This document shows positions 27,487-37,650 of a stretch of DNA of 64,000 bases, one piece after another (the first letter of the stretch is position 1; every line of letters begins with the position of its first letter). The notes beneath the pieces were generated by a model, which saw nothing but the letters and a program-made list of their open reading frames with translations, was not told where the DNA came from and made no database searches. The translations under genes and the position numbers were made by a program. This stretch comes from Tolypothrix sp. PCC 7712 (lineage in GTDB: Bacteria; Cyanobacteriota; Cyanobacteriia; Cyanobacteriales; Nostocaceae), in NCBI RefSeq assembly GCF_025860405.1, contig NZ_CP063785.1:1-64000 (forward strand), given 5' to 3'.

Positions 27487-28080
27487 AAAATAAAGATTCC
27501 CTACAGACAAACACCAGCATATTAGCTGTATCTACCTAGCGGGAATTTCCGCCTTAGCTTCACGGATTTACTGCTTTATGAAGGAAATGTAAAAATACGT
27601 GCGCTAAAGCTACTCGCTTGAGTTAATATAAAATGCGCTGTTTCTAAGTAATAAATGTTGTGCATTGTACTTGGAATCGTGCATGGGCAGGGATACTTAA
27701 GTCTTAATCTAATGACAATGCCACTGCAATTGGAAAAAGTTTCAAAAAAGATTTAAGGGCATGACTACCGTTTGGAAGTTGTTTTTGATAATAGTGGCTT
27801 TACCTGCCTTAAGGACTACAAGATTAACACACAAAAAGAGTGCAATTTCTGTGAAACAGGCTACAATCGGAACAGTCTTTACGGAAAAAATCTATCAACA
27901 GTTATGTTTATTTAACTGTAGTGGTAAATTTTTTTATCAAGACATGTCTTTTTTTAGACAAGTTAGTTAAAAGTAATATGCGCTAATAATTACGCATAGC
28001 CTTTACTTGTGTGAGTAAGTTAGCTACAACAGCGATTTCCACACTTAGTAATAAACTCTCCAATAGGAGATCTAAAATTT

Positions 28081-28122
28081 CCGAAAATATCTCAGGCAAC
28101 TTGGCCAAAAAAATATTTTCGG
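28081..28122 (+). promoter_or_regulatory. Hairpin in the sigA leader
   Basis: CCGAAAATAT (28081-28090) pairs perfectly with ATATTTTCGG (28113-28122) around 22 nt, 86 bp before the sigA ATG. No U-tract follows in the sense direction. It could act in mRNA stability or translation control. The ORF-like stretch at 27761-27970 between the two structured elements has no ribosome binding site and is not called. Confidence 0.4.
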
Positions 28123-28207
28123 TGGCAACTAGCTCTTAATATCTTAATAAAAGAGCAATACACACATCTTGAGTAATTGATTCTGCAAGGAGCATGAGGA
28201 ACGCGGC

Positions 28208-29380
28208 ATGAACCAGGCTAACAACGTACTCGAAAGCATATATCAGCCTGACCTAGAAATAATGAATCAGCCTGAGCTCGAGTTAGAAGAACTCTTAATA
28301 GAAGATGAAGAGGACTTGCTGATAACTGATGATGGCGACATTGATGATTTTTTAGAGCCTCAGTCTGATGAGGACGACGCAAAGTCTGGAAAAGCCGCTA
28401 AATCGCGTCGTCGGACACAAAGCAAGAAAAAGCACTATACCGAAGATTCTATTCGCCTTTACTTGCAAGAAATTGGTCGCATTCGTCTGTTGCGGGCAGA
28501 TGAAGAAATTGAATTGGCACGTAAAATTGCTGATTTACTGGAATTAGAAAGAATACGGGAAAGGCTTTCGGAACAGTTGGAACGCGATCCTCGCGATAGC
28601 GAATGGGCAGAAGCTGTACAACTACCCTTGCCAGCATTTCGCTACCGTTTGCATGTTGGTCGCAGGGCAAAAGATAAGATGGTGCAATCTAACCTCCGCC
28701 TTGTAGTTTCAATTGCTAAGAAATACATGAATCGTGGTTTATCCTTCCAAGATTTAATTCAAGAAGGTAGCCTAGGCTTGATTCGCGCCGCAGAAAAATT
28801 TGACCATGAAAAAGGTTATAAGTTTTCTACCTACGCTACATGGTGGATTCGTCAAGCAATTACCAGAGCGATCGCCGATCAATCCCGCACTATTCGTCTT
28901 CCAGTTCACCTCTACGAAACCATCTCCCGCATCAAGAAAACCACTAAGCTACTTTCTCAAGAAATGGGTCGCAAACCAACTGAAGAAGAAATTGCGACTC
29001 GTATGGAAATGACAATTGAGAAGCTAAGGTTTATTGCTAAATCTGCCCAATTGCCTATTTCTTTAGAAACACCTATTGGGAAAGAAGAAGATTCTCGCTT
29101 AGGTGATTTTATTGAATCTGATGGCGAAACTCCAGAAGACCAAGTTTCTAAAAATCTGCTGCGTGAAGATTTAGAAAAAGTCCTCGACAGCCTCAGCCCT
29201 CGCGAAAGAGATGTTCTCAGATTACGTTACGGTTTGGATGATGGCCGGATGAAAACCTTAGAGGAAATTGGCCAAATTTTCAATGTGACTCGCGAACGCA
29301 TTCGTCAAATTGAAGCCAAAGCACTCCGCAAGTTACGCCACCCAAATCGCAACAGTGTTCTTAAAGAATATATCCGTTAG
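28208..29380 (+). CDS. sigA: Principal RNA polymerase sigma factor SigA (group 1 sigma-70)
   Basis: Primary sigma factor that directs RNA polymerase to housekeeping promoters. 390 residues: an acidic N-terminus (about 10-60), region 1.2 ([20 protein letters not shown]), region 2 with [20 protein letters not shown] and the -10-reading [17 protein letters not shown], region 3, and region 4 with the helix-turn-helix [20 protein letters not shown]. Length and the short non-conserved spacer fit cyanobacterial SigA. ATG 28208 follows GAGGAAC. An out-of-frame ATG at 28194 lies in the ribosome binding region. A strong terminator follows at 29452-29487. Confidence 0.96.
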   Translation: MNQANNVLESIYQPDLEIMNQPELELEELLIEDEEDLLITDDGDIDDFLEPQSDEDDAKSGKAAKSRRRTQSKKKHYTEDSIRLYLQEIGRIRLLRADEEIELARKIADLLELERIRERLSEQLERDPRDSEWAEAVQLPLPAFRYRLHVGRRAKDKMVQSNLRLVVSIAKKYMNRGLSFQDLIQEGSLGLIRAAEKFDHEKGYKFSTYATWWIRQAITRAIADQSRTIRLPVHLYETISRIKKTTKLLSQEMGRKPTEEEIATRMEMTIEKLRFIAKSAQLPISLETPIGKEEDSRLGDFIESDGETPEDQVSKNLLREDLEKVLDSLSPRERDVLRLRYGLDDGRMKTLEEIGQIFNVTRERIRQIEAKALRKLRHPNRNSVLKEYIR

Positions 29381-29451
29381 TGATTAATCTTGAGTTCTTA
29401 GTCATTAGCTATTAGCAAATGACTGATGACCAAGGACAAGGAACAAAAATT

Positions 29452-29487
29452 AAAAAACCTGGGAATTTATAAATTCCCAGGTTTTTT
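29452..29487. terminator. Bidirectional intrinsic terminator between sigA and hli
   Basis: A perfect 24-bp palindrome (29458-29481; half CCTGGGAATTTA) flanked by AAAAAA and TTTTTT. It can stop transcription from both convergent genes, sigA (plus) and hli (minus). Confidence 0.92.
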
Positions 29488-29538
29488 ATTTATACCTAAT
29501 TTTGTATTTTAAGATTGATAGCAAATAAAAGATTGGTA

Positions 29539-29721
29539 TTAGAGAATACCCCAGAAGTGCAGAAAGCCTTTCCCAGATAACAGCTCAATTAAAGCTGCTG
29601 CTAAGAAGCCGATCATTGCTAAACGACCGTTCCAAATTTCTGCTTGGGGGGTAAAGCCCCAACGCCAAGAGTTGCGATCTTCTACTACAGGTGCAGATAG
29701 GGTTTTGGTTGCGTTTGTCAT
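29539..29721 (-). CDS. hli: High-light-inducible protein (HLIP/CAB-ELIP family)
   Basis: A 60-residue one-helix thylakoid protein that binds chlorophyll and carotenoid and protects photosystem assembly under stress. The single membrane helix carries the chlorophyll-binding motif in [20 protein letters not shown] (about 28-47), preceded by WRWGFTPQ, typical of the family. A GGAG ribosome binding site lies 8 nt before the ATG. The upstream region on the minus strand contains TTTACATAACCACATAAA (29750-29770), only a weak match to the RpaB-binding HLR1 element that usually controls hli genes. The terminator at 29452-29487 ends the transcript. Confidence 0.93.
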   Translation of the reverse strand: MTNATKTLSAPVVEDRNSWRWGFTPQAEIWNGRLAMIGFLAAALIELLSGKGFLHFWGIL

Positions 29722-30270
29722 GGTAGGTACTCCAAAGAGACTATAAAAAGATTTATGTGGTTATGTAAACTAATATAACAATGATTTTCATAATTGCAAG
29801 GATATGTTTGTAGTTTTATTGCTAAAACTTGACGCAGAAAACACTGACTAATATTTAGAGACTAAAATCTCTATCTTTAGAGGTAGAAGCAGGTTTGAAC
29901 TCCTAGCGAGATGAGAGAGTAATTATACTCAGATAAAGTTCAAAAATTGCTTTTCCTCAAGCTAGAGGCTGAATTCTCATGAATTTACTGCGAATAAAGT
30001 GATAATTTATTGAAATAGTTTTGCAACTATTCTACCTGGATTGCAGAAATTGCTCAATTTGAAAAAATTATGACAATTCAGGTACTATCGATAAAGACTT
30101 TATATTTTACGTCTCTATCAAGTACCTGGCACATTTTTTTGCCAATTTACTATTAGTCTGATTCTCAGAAATGTTAATATTTATTCATATTTATAGTCTC
30201 AGAAATGCGAACAAATCAGGACTAAAGTCCTGACTACCTGCGATCGCACAATAAGATTTTGCTTTGTTGA
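29722..30270. other. Intergenic region between hli and gyrA-like gene
   Basis: About 550 bp of AT-rich DNA holding the hli promoter at its left end. I see no gene or strong repeat in the remainder. Confidence 0.5.
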
Positions 30271-32790
30271 CTAACGCACTTCCACAACACTGATGATTTT
30301 CTCATCGCGGTTGAGTTGCAGGACGCTTTGGCCTTTGCTATCTCGATCAGCAAAAGGTACGGTTTCTAGAGGTAGTCGCACTATCCGTTCTTTATTGGTG
30401 AGTAACGCTACTTCCCCAGAGGCGATCGCCACCAGCATTGCGGCTAAGTTATCGGTTTTGTTAGTGAATTTCAAGGCTTGCGTGCCTAAATCGCCGCGAT
30501 TAGCAGCTTTTAACTGATTAGCAGTGAGACGTTTAGCGTATCCTTCTTGAGTCACTAGTAATAACTCTTCTTGGCCGCTGACAACACCACAGCCCACCAT
30601 CTGCTGTTGTCTTAACATCCGTAATGCTTGTAATCCCATAGCCGCACGTCCCATAATGGGCAGTTGTTCGTCATTAACAGCGAATCGCAACAGCCGTCCG
30701 CTGGAACTAGCAACAATCAGATGTTTGCCTGTAGTAATTAATTGGCTATATATCAGTTCATCATCGTCTTTCAGTTTTAAAATTGTGACTCGACGAGTCA
30801 GGTTGCTCAATTCTTCTAACGCCAGGCGCTTAATTCGCCCCTGCTTTGTGAGGAGAATCATCTGAGTGTTTTCCACATTGTCTGGTAACAACAAGCGATT
30901 AATTACCCCTTCTTGAGTACCTTGGGCTGTATTAGAGAGCAGGGTAATCAGTGGTGTACCCTTGGGGGAACGCCCTGTAATTGCAGGGATATCGCCTACT
31001 CTAACTGGGTAAACTTTCGCGCCGCTAGTAAGTACCAACAACTCTTTATCTGTATCAGTTGTTTGAGTTTGGATAATAAAGTCGTTATCATTCAGACCAT
31101 TGTCTGTTTTTGGTTTTTTACCGTTAACTGCAATGCGGCGGACATATCCCCGGTGAGTGAACTCTAAAATTGCTTCTTCGGCGGGAACTTCTGATTTAAG
31201 AATTTCCGAGCTAACTTTAAGATTTTCCGAGTCGCGATCGCCTGATTTTTTGCTCTGAGTTTCTCCTTGTTTTTTGATTTCCTCAGCACTCAAGTTGACT
31301 AGCTTAGTTCGACGGGGATCGCTGTATTTACGCTTGAGCGATCGCAAATCTTTTTTTAACGCCTTGAGTAATTCTTTGCGATCGCTCAGTAAGATGCGTA
31401 ATAAATTTATTTGTTGTGTGAGTTGCTCAAACTCCTGTTGTAAATTCTGCTGTTCTAAACTTGTTAAGCGACGCAATGGCATAGCTAAAATTGCATCTGC
31501 TTGGACTTCACTTAAATTTAGTTGGCTACATAAAGTAATTTTTGCGGTGCTACCGTCGGGTGCTTGGCGCAAAATTTCAATTACCGTATCAACATTGGAT
31601 AAAGCTAAGAGTAAACCTTCCACTAAATGCAACCGATTTTCCGCTTTCCCCAACTCGTAGCTATAGCGGCGGGAAAGTGTCTGCTCGCGGAAACTTAAGA
31701 ATTCTAGTAATAACTGACGCAGGCTTAATTGGCGGGGTTGTCCATCTACTAAAGCCAAGAGAATCGCCCCAAAATTGGTTTGTAAGGCAGTTTGGTGATA
31801 CAAATGCTGGAGGATTTCTTGGGGATTAATATCGCGTTTGAGTTCAATTACCACGCGCATACCTTCGCGATCGCTTTCGTCGCGAATATCCGAAATTCCT
31901 TGCAAGCGTCCTTGATTCACCAATTCTGCAACTTTTTCAATCCAGGCGGCTTTATTTACCTGATAAGGTAGTTCTGTGATGATAATTGCTGTTCGCCTTT
32001 TGCTTCCCCTTGCGGGTGCGATTTCTTCTAATTGCGCTACACCCCGCAACACAATCCCACCTTTACCTGTGGTGTAGGCTTCCCGAATTCCGGTTGAACC
32101 AATAATTTCTCCACCTGTGGGAAAATCTGGCCCGGGAATTAACTCGAATAATTTTTCATCCGATAAATCTGGCTGATCGATTAAGGCGATTAATCCATCA
32201 ACTACTTCCCCTAAATTGTGTGGTGGAATATTTGTCGCCATCCCTACCGCAATTCCAGAGCAGCCATTCAGGAGTAGGAAGGGTAACTGTGCAGGTAATA
32301 CTGTGGGTTCTTGTTGAGAATTATCGAAATTGCCGATAAATTCGACAGTTTCATCGCCAATTTCCGTCAGCATTCCCTCATGGCCAATGGCTGCGAGGCG
32401 GGTTTCTGTATAACGCATCGCTGCTGGCGGGTCATTGTCAACGCTGCCAAAGTTACCATGTCCTGCTAGTAAGGGATAGCGGCTGGAAAAATCCTGCACT
32501 AACCTAACTAAGGCATCATAAACTGATTGGTCACCGTGGGGATGGTATTTACCAAGCACATCCCCCACCACACGGGCACATTTCCGATATGGCCTATCTG
32601 GTGTCAAACCCAGTTCGTGCATCGCATACAAAATCCGGCGATGTACTGGCTTTAAGCCATCACGCACATCAGGTAACGCTCTCCCGACAATTACGCTCAT
32701 GGCATATTCTAGGTAAGACCGTTGCATCTCTGTGTGCAGGGCTGTTGTGATTACCTGTCCCGTGGAGAGAAGGTTTAACTGTTTTGCCAT
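30271..32790 (-). CDS. gyrA: Type II topoisomerase subunit A (GyrA/ParC-like, without a recognisable GyrA box)
   Basis: DNA breakage-reunion subunit, 839 residues. The winged-helix domain has [34 protein letters not shown] (Gln-Ser at the quinolone-sensitive Ser-Ala positions of E. coli) and the catalytic Tyr127 in [11 protein letters not shown]. The coiled-coil and tower region follows, then a beta-pinwheel of about six blades (e.g. [13 protein letters not shown]). At the usual place of the QRRGGKG GyrA box, after THRGYVRRI, there is [11 protein letters not shown]. Without the box, DNA wrapping and negative supercoiling may be weakened, so it could serve as a ParC-like decatenation subunit or as a second GyrA. 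The family is certain; gyrase versus topoisomerase IV is not. Confidence 0.88.
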   Translation of the reverse strand: MAKQLNLLSTGQVITTALHTEMQRSYLEYAMSVIVGRALPDVRDGLKPVHRRILYAMHELGLTPDRPYRKCARVVGDVLGKYHPHGDQSVYDALVRLVQDFSSRYPLLAGHGNFGSVDNDPPAAMRYTETRLAAIGHEGMLTEIGDETVEFIGNFDNSQQEPTVLPAQLPFLLLNGCSGIAVGMATNIPPHNLGEVVDGLIALIDQPDLSDEKLFELIPGPDFPTGGEIIGSTGIREAYTTGKGGIVLRGVAQLEEIAPARGSKRRTAIIITELPYQVNKAAWIEKVAELVNQGRLQGISDIRDESDREGMRVVIELKRDINPQEILQHLYHQTALQTNFGAILLALVDGQPRQLSLRQLLLEFLSFREQTLSRRYSYELGKAENRLHLVEGLLLALSNVDTVIEILRQAPDGSTAKITLCSQLNLSEVQADAILAMPLRRLTSLEQQNLQQEFEQLTQQINLLRILLSDRKELLKALKKDLRSLKRKYSDPRRTKLVNLSAEEIKKQGETQSKKSGDRDSENLKVSSEILKSEVPAEEAILEFTHRGYVRRIAVNGKKPKTDNGLNDNDFIIQTQTTDTDKELLVLTSGAKVYPVRVGDIPAITGRSPKGTPLITLLSNTAQGTQEGVINRLLLPDNVENTQMILLTKQGRIKRLALEELSNLTRRVTILKLKDDDELIYSQLITTGKHLIVASSSGRLLRFAVNDEQLPIMGRAAMGLQALRMLRQQQMVGCGVVSGQEELLLVTQEGYAKRLTANQLKAANRGDLGTQALKFTNKTDNLAAMLVAIASGEVALLTNKERIVRLPLETVPFADRDSKGQSVLQLNRDEKIISVVEVR

Positions 32791-33015
32791 GAGCTTTTTC
32801 CCTGAAATTTAATTACACAAAAGTCGCTGGAAACTAACGCTGCAACAACCACAGCATAACGGATGAAAAGCAATTTCTAACTAAATATTGTTAGTCAAAT
32901 GATAAGAAGCAGTAGTATTATCCTTGATGACAGGGATACACACTGAAGATTAAAAAGGAGGCAGACAACTGTTTTCCAGATGTTCATCCCCCAAATTCCT
33001 ATAAGTTAAGTTCTC

Positions 33016-33414
33016 ATGAAAACTGTTCTGATTGTAGAAGACGATCTCATTAATGCTCGCGTTTTTTCCAAAATTTTGACCAAGCGCGGTGGCTTAGATG
33101 TTAAGCATACAGAAAATGTGGAAGAGGTAATACAAATTGCCCAATCTGGAGATGCAGACCTGATTTTAATGGATGTATCTTTGTCTCGGAGTGTTTACCA
33201 GGGCAAATCTGTTGACGGTATCAAGATTACACAAATGTTGAAATCCGATCCGCAAACAGCAAATTTACCTGTAATTCTGGTAACTGCTCACGCTATGGAA
33301 GGCGATCGCGAAAACTTTTTGAAACAAAGCGGTGCTGATGGCTACATTTCTAAGCCTGTGGTTGACCATCAACTTTTTGTTGACCAGATACTGGCACTTC
33401 TACCCAAAGACTAG
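33016..33414 (+). CDS. Single-domain response regulator (CheY-like receiver)
   Basis: A 132-residue receiver without an output domain. The acidic pair is in LIVEDDLINARV, the phosphorylated Asp in DLILMDVSLSRSV (about Asp54), the Thr/Ser switch in VILVTAHAM and the Lys in GYISKPV. After the phosphorylation site it has a short insertion (SLSRSVYQGKSVDG), a form common in cyanobacterial receivers related to divergent CheY/PatA-type proteins. No kinase is adjacent. It probably works in trans by protein contact. Confidence 0.9.
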   Translation: MKTVLIVEDDLINARVFSKILTKRGGLDVKHTENVEEVIQIAQSGDADLILMDVSLSRSVYQGKSVDGIKITQMLKSDPQTANLPVILVTAHAMEGDRENFLKQSGADGYISKPVVDHQLFVDQILALLPKD

Positions 33415-33624
33415 CACGACTACACAGCAGTCAAAAGACTCTGATTACAGGCTGTTGAACTGTTGTTAATAGATGTACTAGTACTCTAGAATTGGTGACT
33501 TTTTCAGGAATGCGCTACCTGCTATTAAACAGTATATATGTACTATAAAATGGCATCATTAGGCAAGTAGTAAGAGGTAATGGGTAAAAGCGGCTCCAAT
33601 TACTAATTGCCCATTAGTCCTTTT

Positions 33625-34536
33625 CTATTGCGGTTCTTGGCTGGAATTGAATGGGCTTTGCCGCTGCTGTAGGGCTGCTTGAATCCTCGGTAATTCGAGG
33701 AACTTTTTGGTATCAGATAGTAGACGTTCACCCCAAAGATTTTGCTTGAGAAAATCCAAATCACCATAGCGTTGATCAATGCGGAGTGCAGCTTCTCCCA
33801 TTGCTAAACCTTGTTGGCGATCGCCTTTAGTATATAGGGCTACAGCTAGCGCTAGTAAGGGTTCTGCGGCTTGTTTATCTAAAGATACAGCCTTTTGCCA
33901 TTGTTTGATGGCATTTTGGGTATCGCCCTGTTCGTATTGAATTAAGCCAGTGTTGTTAATTGCTGGCCAGAATTTTTGATCGTAGGAGACGGCTTTATTA
34001 TATTGGGCGATCGCATCTGGTAAGCGACCCATCATGTAATAAGCATTCCCCAAATCAAACAAAGCGTCTGCATCTTGAGGTTTTAGCTTCAAACCAGCTT
34101 GGTAATTAGCAACAGCTAACTGATATTTTTTCTGCTGAAAATTAGCCGAACCCATTGCAAATAAAACGTCGGCATTTTTGGGATTGAGAGTTTGGGCCTT
34201 TTTCAAGGCTGCGAGTGCCGCGTCAAACTCTTTATTTTGCAGATGCAAACCACCTAATAGAAACCAAACTTTATCATTTTTCGGAGCTAGTTGACTAGCC
34301 AAACGAGCGCGTGGCAAAGCTAACTCAAACTGTTGAAACTGACTCAGTTGTGCTGCTTCTTGTGCCAAGCTCAAACCTTGTTTTTCTAATTTGCTGGCAT
34401 CTAATTGCAGTGTATGAGGTAGTAGAGCCTGTGCTTGCGCTGCTTTTGGCATACCCCACAAACTACAGACTACCAGGAGAGACATTAATCCAAAATTTTT
34501 ACGCACACTCTTACCGCCTTTTACCCATAAATCCAA
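33625..34536 (-). CDS. Exported tetratricopeptide-repeat protein
   Basis: A 303-residue protein with a signal peptide (SLLVVCSLWGMPKAAQAQA), then about five to six TPR units: KVWFLLGGLHLQNKEFDAAL, ADVLFAMGSANFQQKKYQLA, ADALFDLGNAYYMMGRLPDA, WPAINNTGLIQYEQGDTQNA and others. TPRs mediate protein contacts, so it is probably a periplasmic or thylakoid-lumen scaffold. The last repeats are followed by LDFLKQNLWGERLLSDTKKF, typical of cyanobacterial TPR proteins of unknown role. The TTG/ATG choice is open, but the ATG at 34536 gives a reasonable leader. Confidence 0.82.
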   Translation of the reverse strand: MDLWVKGGKSVRKNFGLMSLLVVCSLWGMPKAAQAQALLPHTLQLDASKLEKQGLSLAQEAAQLSQFQQFELALPRARLASQLAPKNDKVWFLLGGLHLQNKEFDAALAALKKAQTLNPKNADVLFAMGSANFQQKKYQLAVANYQAGLKLKPQDADALFDLGNAYYMMGRLPDAIAQYNKAVSYDQKFWPAINNTGLIQYEQGDTQNAIKQWQKAVSLDKQAAEPLLALAVALYTKGDRQQGLAMGEAALRIDQRYGDLDFLKQNLWGERLLSDTKKFLELPRIQAALQQRQSPFNSSQEPQ

Positions 34537-34706
34537 AGAATCTTTCAGCTAGCTTAAACGATCTGCGCTCTAGACGAAAAGCAAATTTTGTCGTTAAAGT
34601 CAACGAGGCTTTGACTGTTGGTAGATATTCATAGCCTCAGACGAGAAACTAGACAATCTTTCAAAGGTATATCTAGTGGTTCATCGCATTAGTTATGAGG
34701 GCTGAT

Positions 34707-34739
34707 AGATCCCCGACTTCTTGAAGAAGTCGGGGATCT
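34707..34739. repeat. Perfect hairpin repeat (GATCCCCGACTTCTT)
   Basis: AGATCCCCGACTTCTT (34707-34722) and AAGAAGTCGGGGATCT (34724-34739) form a 16-bp arm around one base. Related CGACTTCTGCAAGAAGTC occurs at 39039-39056. It is a dispersed intergenic palindrome. Confidence 0.75.
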
Positions 34740-34777
34740 GAACACCCACAACCTAACAAAATTAATGAGACAGACCA

Positions 34778-34895
34778 CTAGTAGTCTGCCAACCCAAAAA
34801 TGTTAGGTGGAGGTTGGGTAAAGGTTAAAGGGAAAAGGGTAAGGGACAAAAACCTTTCCCCTTTTCCCCGCCAAGGCAACTTGGCGTACTACTAG
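34778..34895. repeat. MITE-like element with CTAGTAGT termini
   Basis: 118 bp bounded by CTAGTAGTCTGCCAA (34778-34792) and TTGGCGTACTACTAG (34881-34895; complement matches 13 of 15). The interior is a purine/pyrimidine hairpin: AAGGTTAAAGGGAAAAGGG then CCTTTCCCCTTTTCCCC. Confidence 0.55.
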
Positions 34896-35004
34896 GGAGA
34901 ATTCCACCTGAATTTGAGCATATATTAACAAGGGAACAGAAAATAGGAAATCCTGTTCCCTAGTTTCTGTTCCCTTGTTGATGAGGGAAGATATTCTAAT
35001 ATAC

Positions 35005-35922
35005 CTATTTTTCTAACAGAGATAAGATGCGATCGCTCAATGCCCAACGATTAGAGTTAGGTCTAATCCAGCACTTTTGGGCTTCATTGAAATTGCGTTG
35101 ATGTATCAGTGCTGACAACAAGTCTTGTTCCTGTTGTTCGTTGAGACGGGATACCATCTTTTCTACTGCGCGCAATGCACAAGTCTGCTCAAATGCTGTT
35201 TCTGAGTTATTAATAATACTCAGCACTGCATAAAAATAATTTGCATCTCCCGACCATTCAGTGATTGAAAGTCCTAGCAAGCGCTTACCTTGGTCGTTAG
35301 ATTTGAGTAAATTATTTACTTCTGCGGCAGAAAAATTCACTTCCGGAGCCAGCGCCCGCATTCGTCCTGCAATCGACTCCATTTCAAATGTGCGTTTTGC
35401 TCCCGATGGTAGGGAACTCCTGAGTTCCTTATAACGTTGACTTAAACGCTCAATTTGTTGCCTGGCTTCTGATACAGGAACCGTTGATGCGTAGGCTTTC
35501 TGCCATTCATGACGGATTTGCCGCATTTCTAGCTGCTGTTGAGGTGGTGCAACATCTTCTGCTAGCTTGGTCTGCTCAATTAAATATCCTAAGGTATCTC
35601 CAGTTAATGACTGTAACATTGGCATCATGCTAGAGCCAGTAATTTCCCCTGCAGGTGTCTTCACGGCTCCGCCAGTTAATGCAAATATCTTGAGGATAGA
35701 AGGTAACCAAGTTAGAGCTAAAAAAATAGCTGTTGTATTTGTGACTTGAAATTTAAAAGTTAATTTTTCGCCACCATTGACTTGAAAAGTGCTGAGGAGA
35801 ATAAAAATACTACTAATAATTAACCAGTTTTTCGGGATGTGAATAATTCGCTTTAGCAGCCAATCGACCGCTTCCCGAGAAATCTGGTTGTTACCAGGTT
35901 CTTTATCTGATTTGCTATTCAT
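35005..35922 (-). CDS. Membrane-anchored protein of unknown function
   Basis: A 305-residue protein with two N-terminal hydrophobic segments (WLIISSIFILLSTFQ at about 33-47 and AIFLALTWLPSILKIFALTG at about 65-84). A long cytoplasmic helical region is rich in Gln, Glu and Arg (coiled-coil-like around 115-185). The C-terminal part, LKSNDQGKRLLGLSITEWSG, then AFEQTCALRAVEKM, looks like alpha-helical HEAT-type repeats. I do not recognise a family. Its start lies about 20 bp from the left end of the IS605 element, so the insertion has probably displaced its native promoter. Confidence 0.65.
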   Translation of the reverse strand: MNSKSDKEPGNNQISREAVDWLLKRIIHIPKNWLIISSIFILLSTFQVNGGEKLTFKFQVTNTTAIFLALTWLPSILKIFALTGGAVKTPAGEITGSSMMPMLQSLTGDTLGYLIEQTKLAEDVAPPQQQLEMRQIRHEWQKAYASTVPVSEARQQIERLSQRYKELRSSLPSGAKRTFEMESIAGRMRALAPEVNFSAAEVNNLLKSNDQGKRLLGLSITEWSGDANYFYAVLSIINNSETAFEQTCALRAVEKMVSRLNEQQEQDLLSALIHQRNFNEAQKCWIRPNSNRWALSDRILSLLEK

Positions 35923-35959
35923 ATTTTTATCAGAAAAATGGGTTTAAAACCCCGTAGTC

Positions 35960-36361
35960 CTACGACGGCTTTTCTTGATTCTCGATGTATTTCTTAAGGA
36001 TTTCAAGTGGCGCACCCCCAACAGAAGACACAAAATAACTAGGACTCCATAGAGCCTGTTTGCCATAGGGTTTAGGAAATCCAGCTTGACCATATCTACG
36101 ACTAGATACACCTTTTAACGCATTAACAATTTGAGATATTGAAAGTTTAGGCGGAAACTCAATTACAGTGTGAATATGGTCTGATTCTCCGTTAAACTCA
36201 AGTATTTGAAAATCCATCTTTTTCGCTACTTCTACAAATGATTTGTGGATTAGTTCAAGACTTTCATTGGTAAAAATCTTTCTTCTATATTTAGAAACGC
36301 AGACCAAATGTATTTTTAGGTCTGAAACGCTATGTCTCTCATGTCTTAACCCACTTGTCAT
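35960..36361 (-). CDS. tnpA: IS200/IS605 transposase TnpA (Y1 HUH)
   Basis: A 133-residue single-strand transposase that cuts and joins ssDNA at the subterminal hairpins. The HUH metal-binding pair is H62-I-H64 in SDHIHTVIEFP, and the nucleophile is Tyr125 in KKYIENQ. VCVSKYRRKIF and LKGVSSRRY are family marks, and length is normal. The stop codon lies inside the left-end hairpin. All catalytic residues are present, so the protein should be functional. Confidence 0.92.
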   Translation of the reverse strand: MTSGLRHERHSVSDLKIHLVCVSKYRRKIFTNESLELIHKSFVEVAKKMDFQILEFNGESDHIHTVIEFPPKLSISQIVNALKGVSSRRYGQAGFPKPYGKQALWSPSYFVSSVGGAPLEILKKYIENQEKPS

Positions 36362-36465
36362 CTTTGAGCGACCCTTCGGGTGAGCAGTCGCTACAAGTCG
36401 GGGAACCCGCCCAACGCGCTGCTCACCAATGTAGAATATTTTAACAGACCAATTTTAACATAAAG

Positions 36466-37650
36466 ATGAAAGCTAGGTATCAATATAGATTCTATCCAAC
36501 AGACCAACAGCGACAGAGTTTGCGATCATTGTTTGGTTGTGTCCGGGTTGTCTGGAATGATGCTTTAGCTATCTGTAAGCAATCTGAAAAATTGCCAGGA
36601 TACAATAAACTCTCGGCAATGCTTACCCAGTCTAAAAAGACTGACGAAAGAAAGTGGCTATCTGATGTTTCTTCAGTACCATTACAACAGTCTCTTAGAC
36701 ACTTAGATGTAGCTTACAAAAACTTTTTCAATTCCCTTAAGAGTAAGAGAAAGGGCAAAAAGGTTGGTGTTCCTAGATTTAAGAAGAAAACCAACTCGCA
36801 ATCAGCAGAGTTTACTAAAGCAGGGTTTTCTATAAAAGACGGGATGGTTTACATAGCTAAAATTGGGACAATTAAACCAATTTGGTCGAGAGAATTACCG
36901 TCTGAACCTAGTTCGGTTACTGTAATCAAGGATTGTGCTAACCGCTATTTTCTTAGCTTTGTTGTAGAAGTCGAACCCAATATTACTATTGCCAAAAACC
37001 AAAGCATAGGTATTGATTTGGGCGTGAAGACTTTTGCTGTAATGAGCAATGGAGAAAAAGTTTTAAGCCCTAACTACTCAAAACATGACCGCAAGATTCG
37101 CAAACTACAGAGAAAGTTAGCGCGACAACAAAAGGACTCAAAAAGGAGAAACAATACTCGCATAAGAATTGCGAAACAACACAATCAAATTGCGGATACC
37201 CGTAAAGATTTTTTACATAAACTATCAACCAAAATAGTTAGTGAGAACCAAACAATCTTTTTGGAAGATTTAAACGTGTCAGGAATGGTCAAAAACCGTA
37301 GGCTATCTAGGGTAATTAGTCTGCAAGGGTGGCGGGAATTTAGAACTCTTTGTGAGGCTAAGTCCGAGAAATTTGACCGGGATTTCAGAGTAATTAGTAG
37401 ATGGGAACCTACTAGCCAAACTTGTTCTTGCTGTGGGTATCGTTGGGGCAAGATTGATTTGTCTGTTCGTTCAGTACTTTGCTTGAGTTGTGGTACTGAG
37501 CAGGATAGGGATGAAAACGCATCCCGAAATATAGAAAAGGTCGGCATGGGGCATCGGCACGACCTAAAACGGACGGGGAGCGACTGTAAGACCACTTCGG
37601 TGGCTAGTTGCTGTGAGCCGTCAAGAATCACCGACGTTCTACGTCGGTGA
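36466..37650 (+). CDS. tnpB: IS605 accessory RNA-guided nuclease TnpB
   Basis: 394-residue TnpB (OrfB/Cas12 ancestor). The N-terminal helix-turn-helix-type region starts MKARYQYRFYPTDQQRQSLR. RuvC-I is Asp184 (IGIDLGVKTF), RuvC-II Glu267 (IFLEDLNVSG) and RuvC-III Asp349 (DRDENASRNI). The zinc finger is C320xxC323 and C339xxC342. TnpB proteins use an RNA from the 3' end of their own gene to cut target DNA and help the element persist. All RuvC residues are intact and the length is full. The stop codon lies within the right-end hairpin. Confidence 0.93.
   Translation: MKARYQYRFYPTDQQRQSLRSLFGCVRVVWNDALAICKQSEKLPGYNKLSAMLTQSKKTDERKWLSDVSSVPLQQSLRHLDVAYKNFFNSLKSKRKGKKVGVPRFKKKTNSQSAEFTKAGFSIKDGMVYIAKIGTIKPIWSRELPSEPSSVTVIKDCANRYFLSFVVEVEPNITIAKNQSIGIDLGVKTFAVMSNGEKVLSPNYSKHDRKIRKLQRKLARQQKDSKRRNNTRIRIAKQHNQIADTRKDFLHKLSTKIVSENQTIFLEDLNVSGMVKNRRLSRVISLQGWREFRTLCEAKSEKFDRDFRVISRWEPTSQTCSCCGYRWGKIDLSVRSVLCLSCGTEQDRDENASRNIEKVGMGHRHDLKRTGSDCKTTSVASCCEPSRITDVLRR

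Noticed and set aside
27761..27970. 69-codon ORF in the sigA leader
   Set aside because: No ribosome binding site, no family resemblance and an unconvincing composition; most likely chance.
29750..29770. HLR1 (RpaB) element before hli
   Set aside because: Only one half-site fits well; not enough for a separate feature.
37185..37631. 148-codon minus-strand ORF inside tnpB
   Set aside because: Antisense shadow of the conserved RuvC and zinc-finger coding region.
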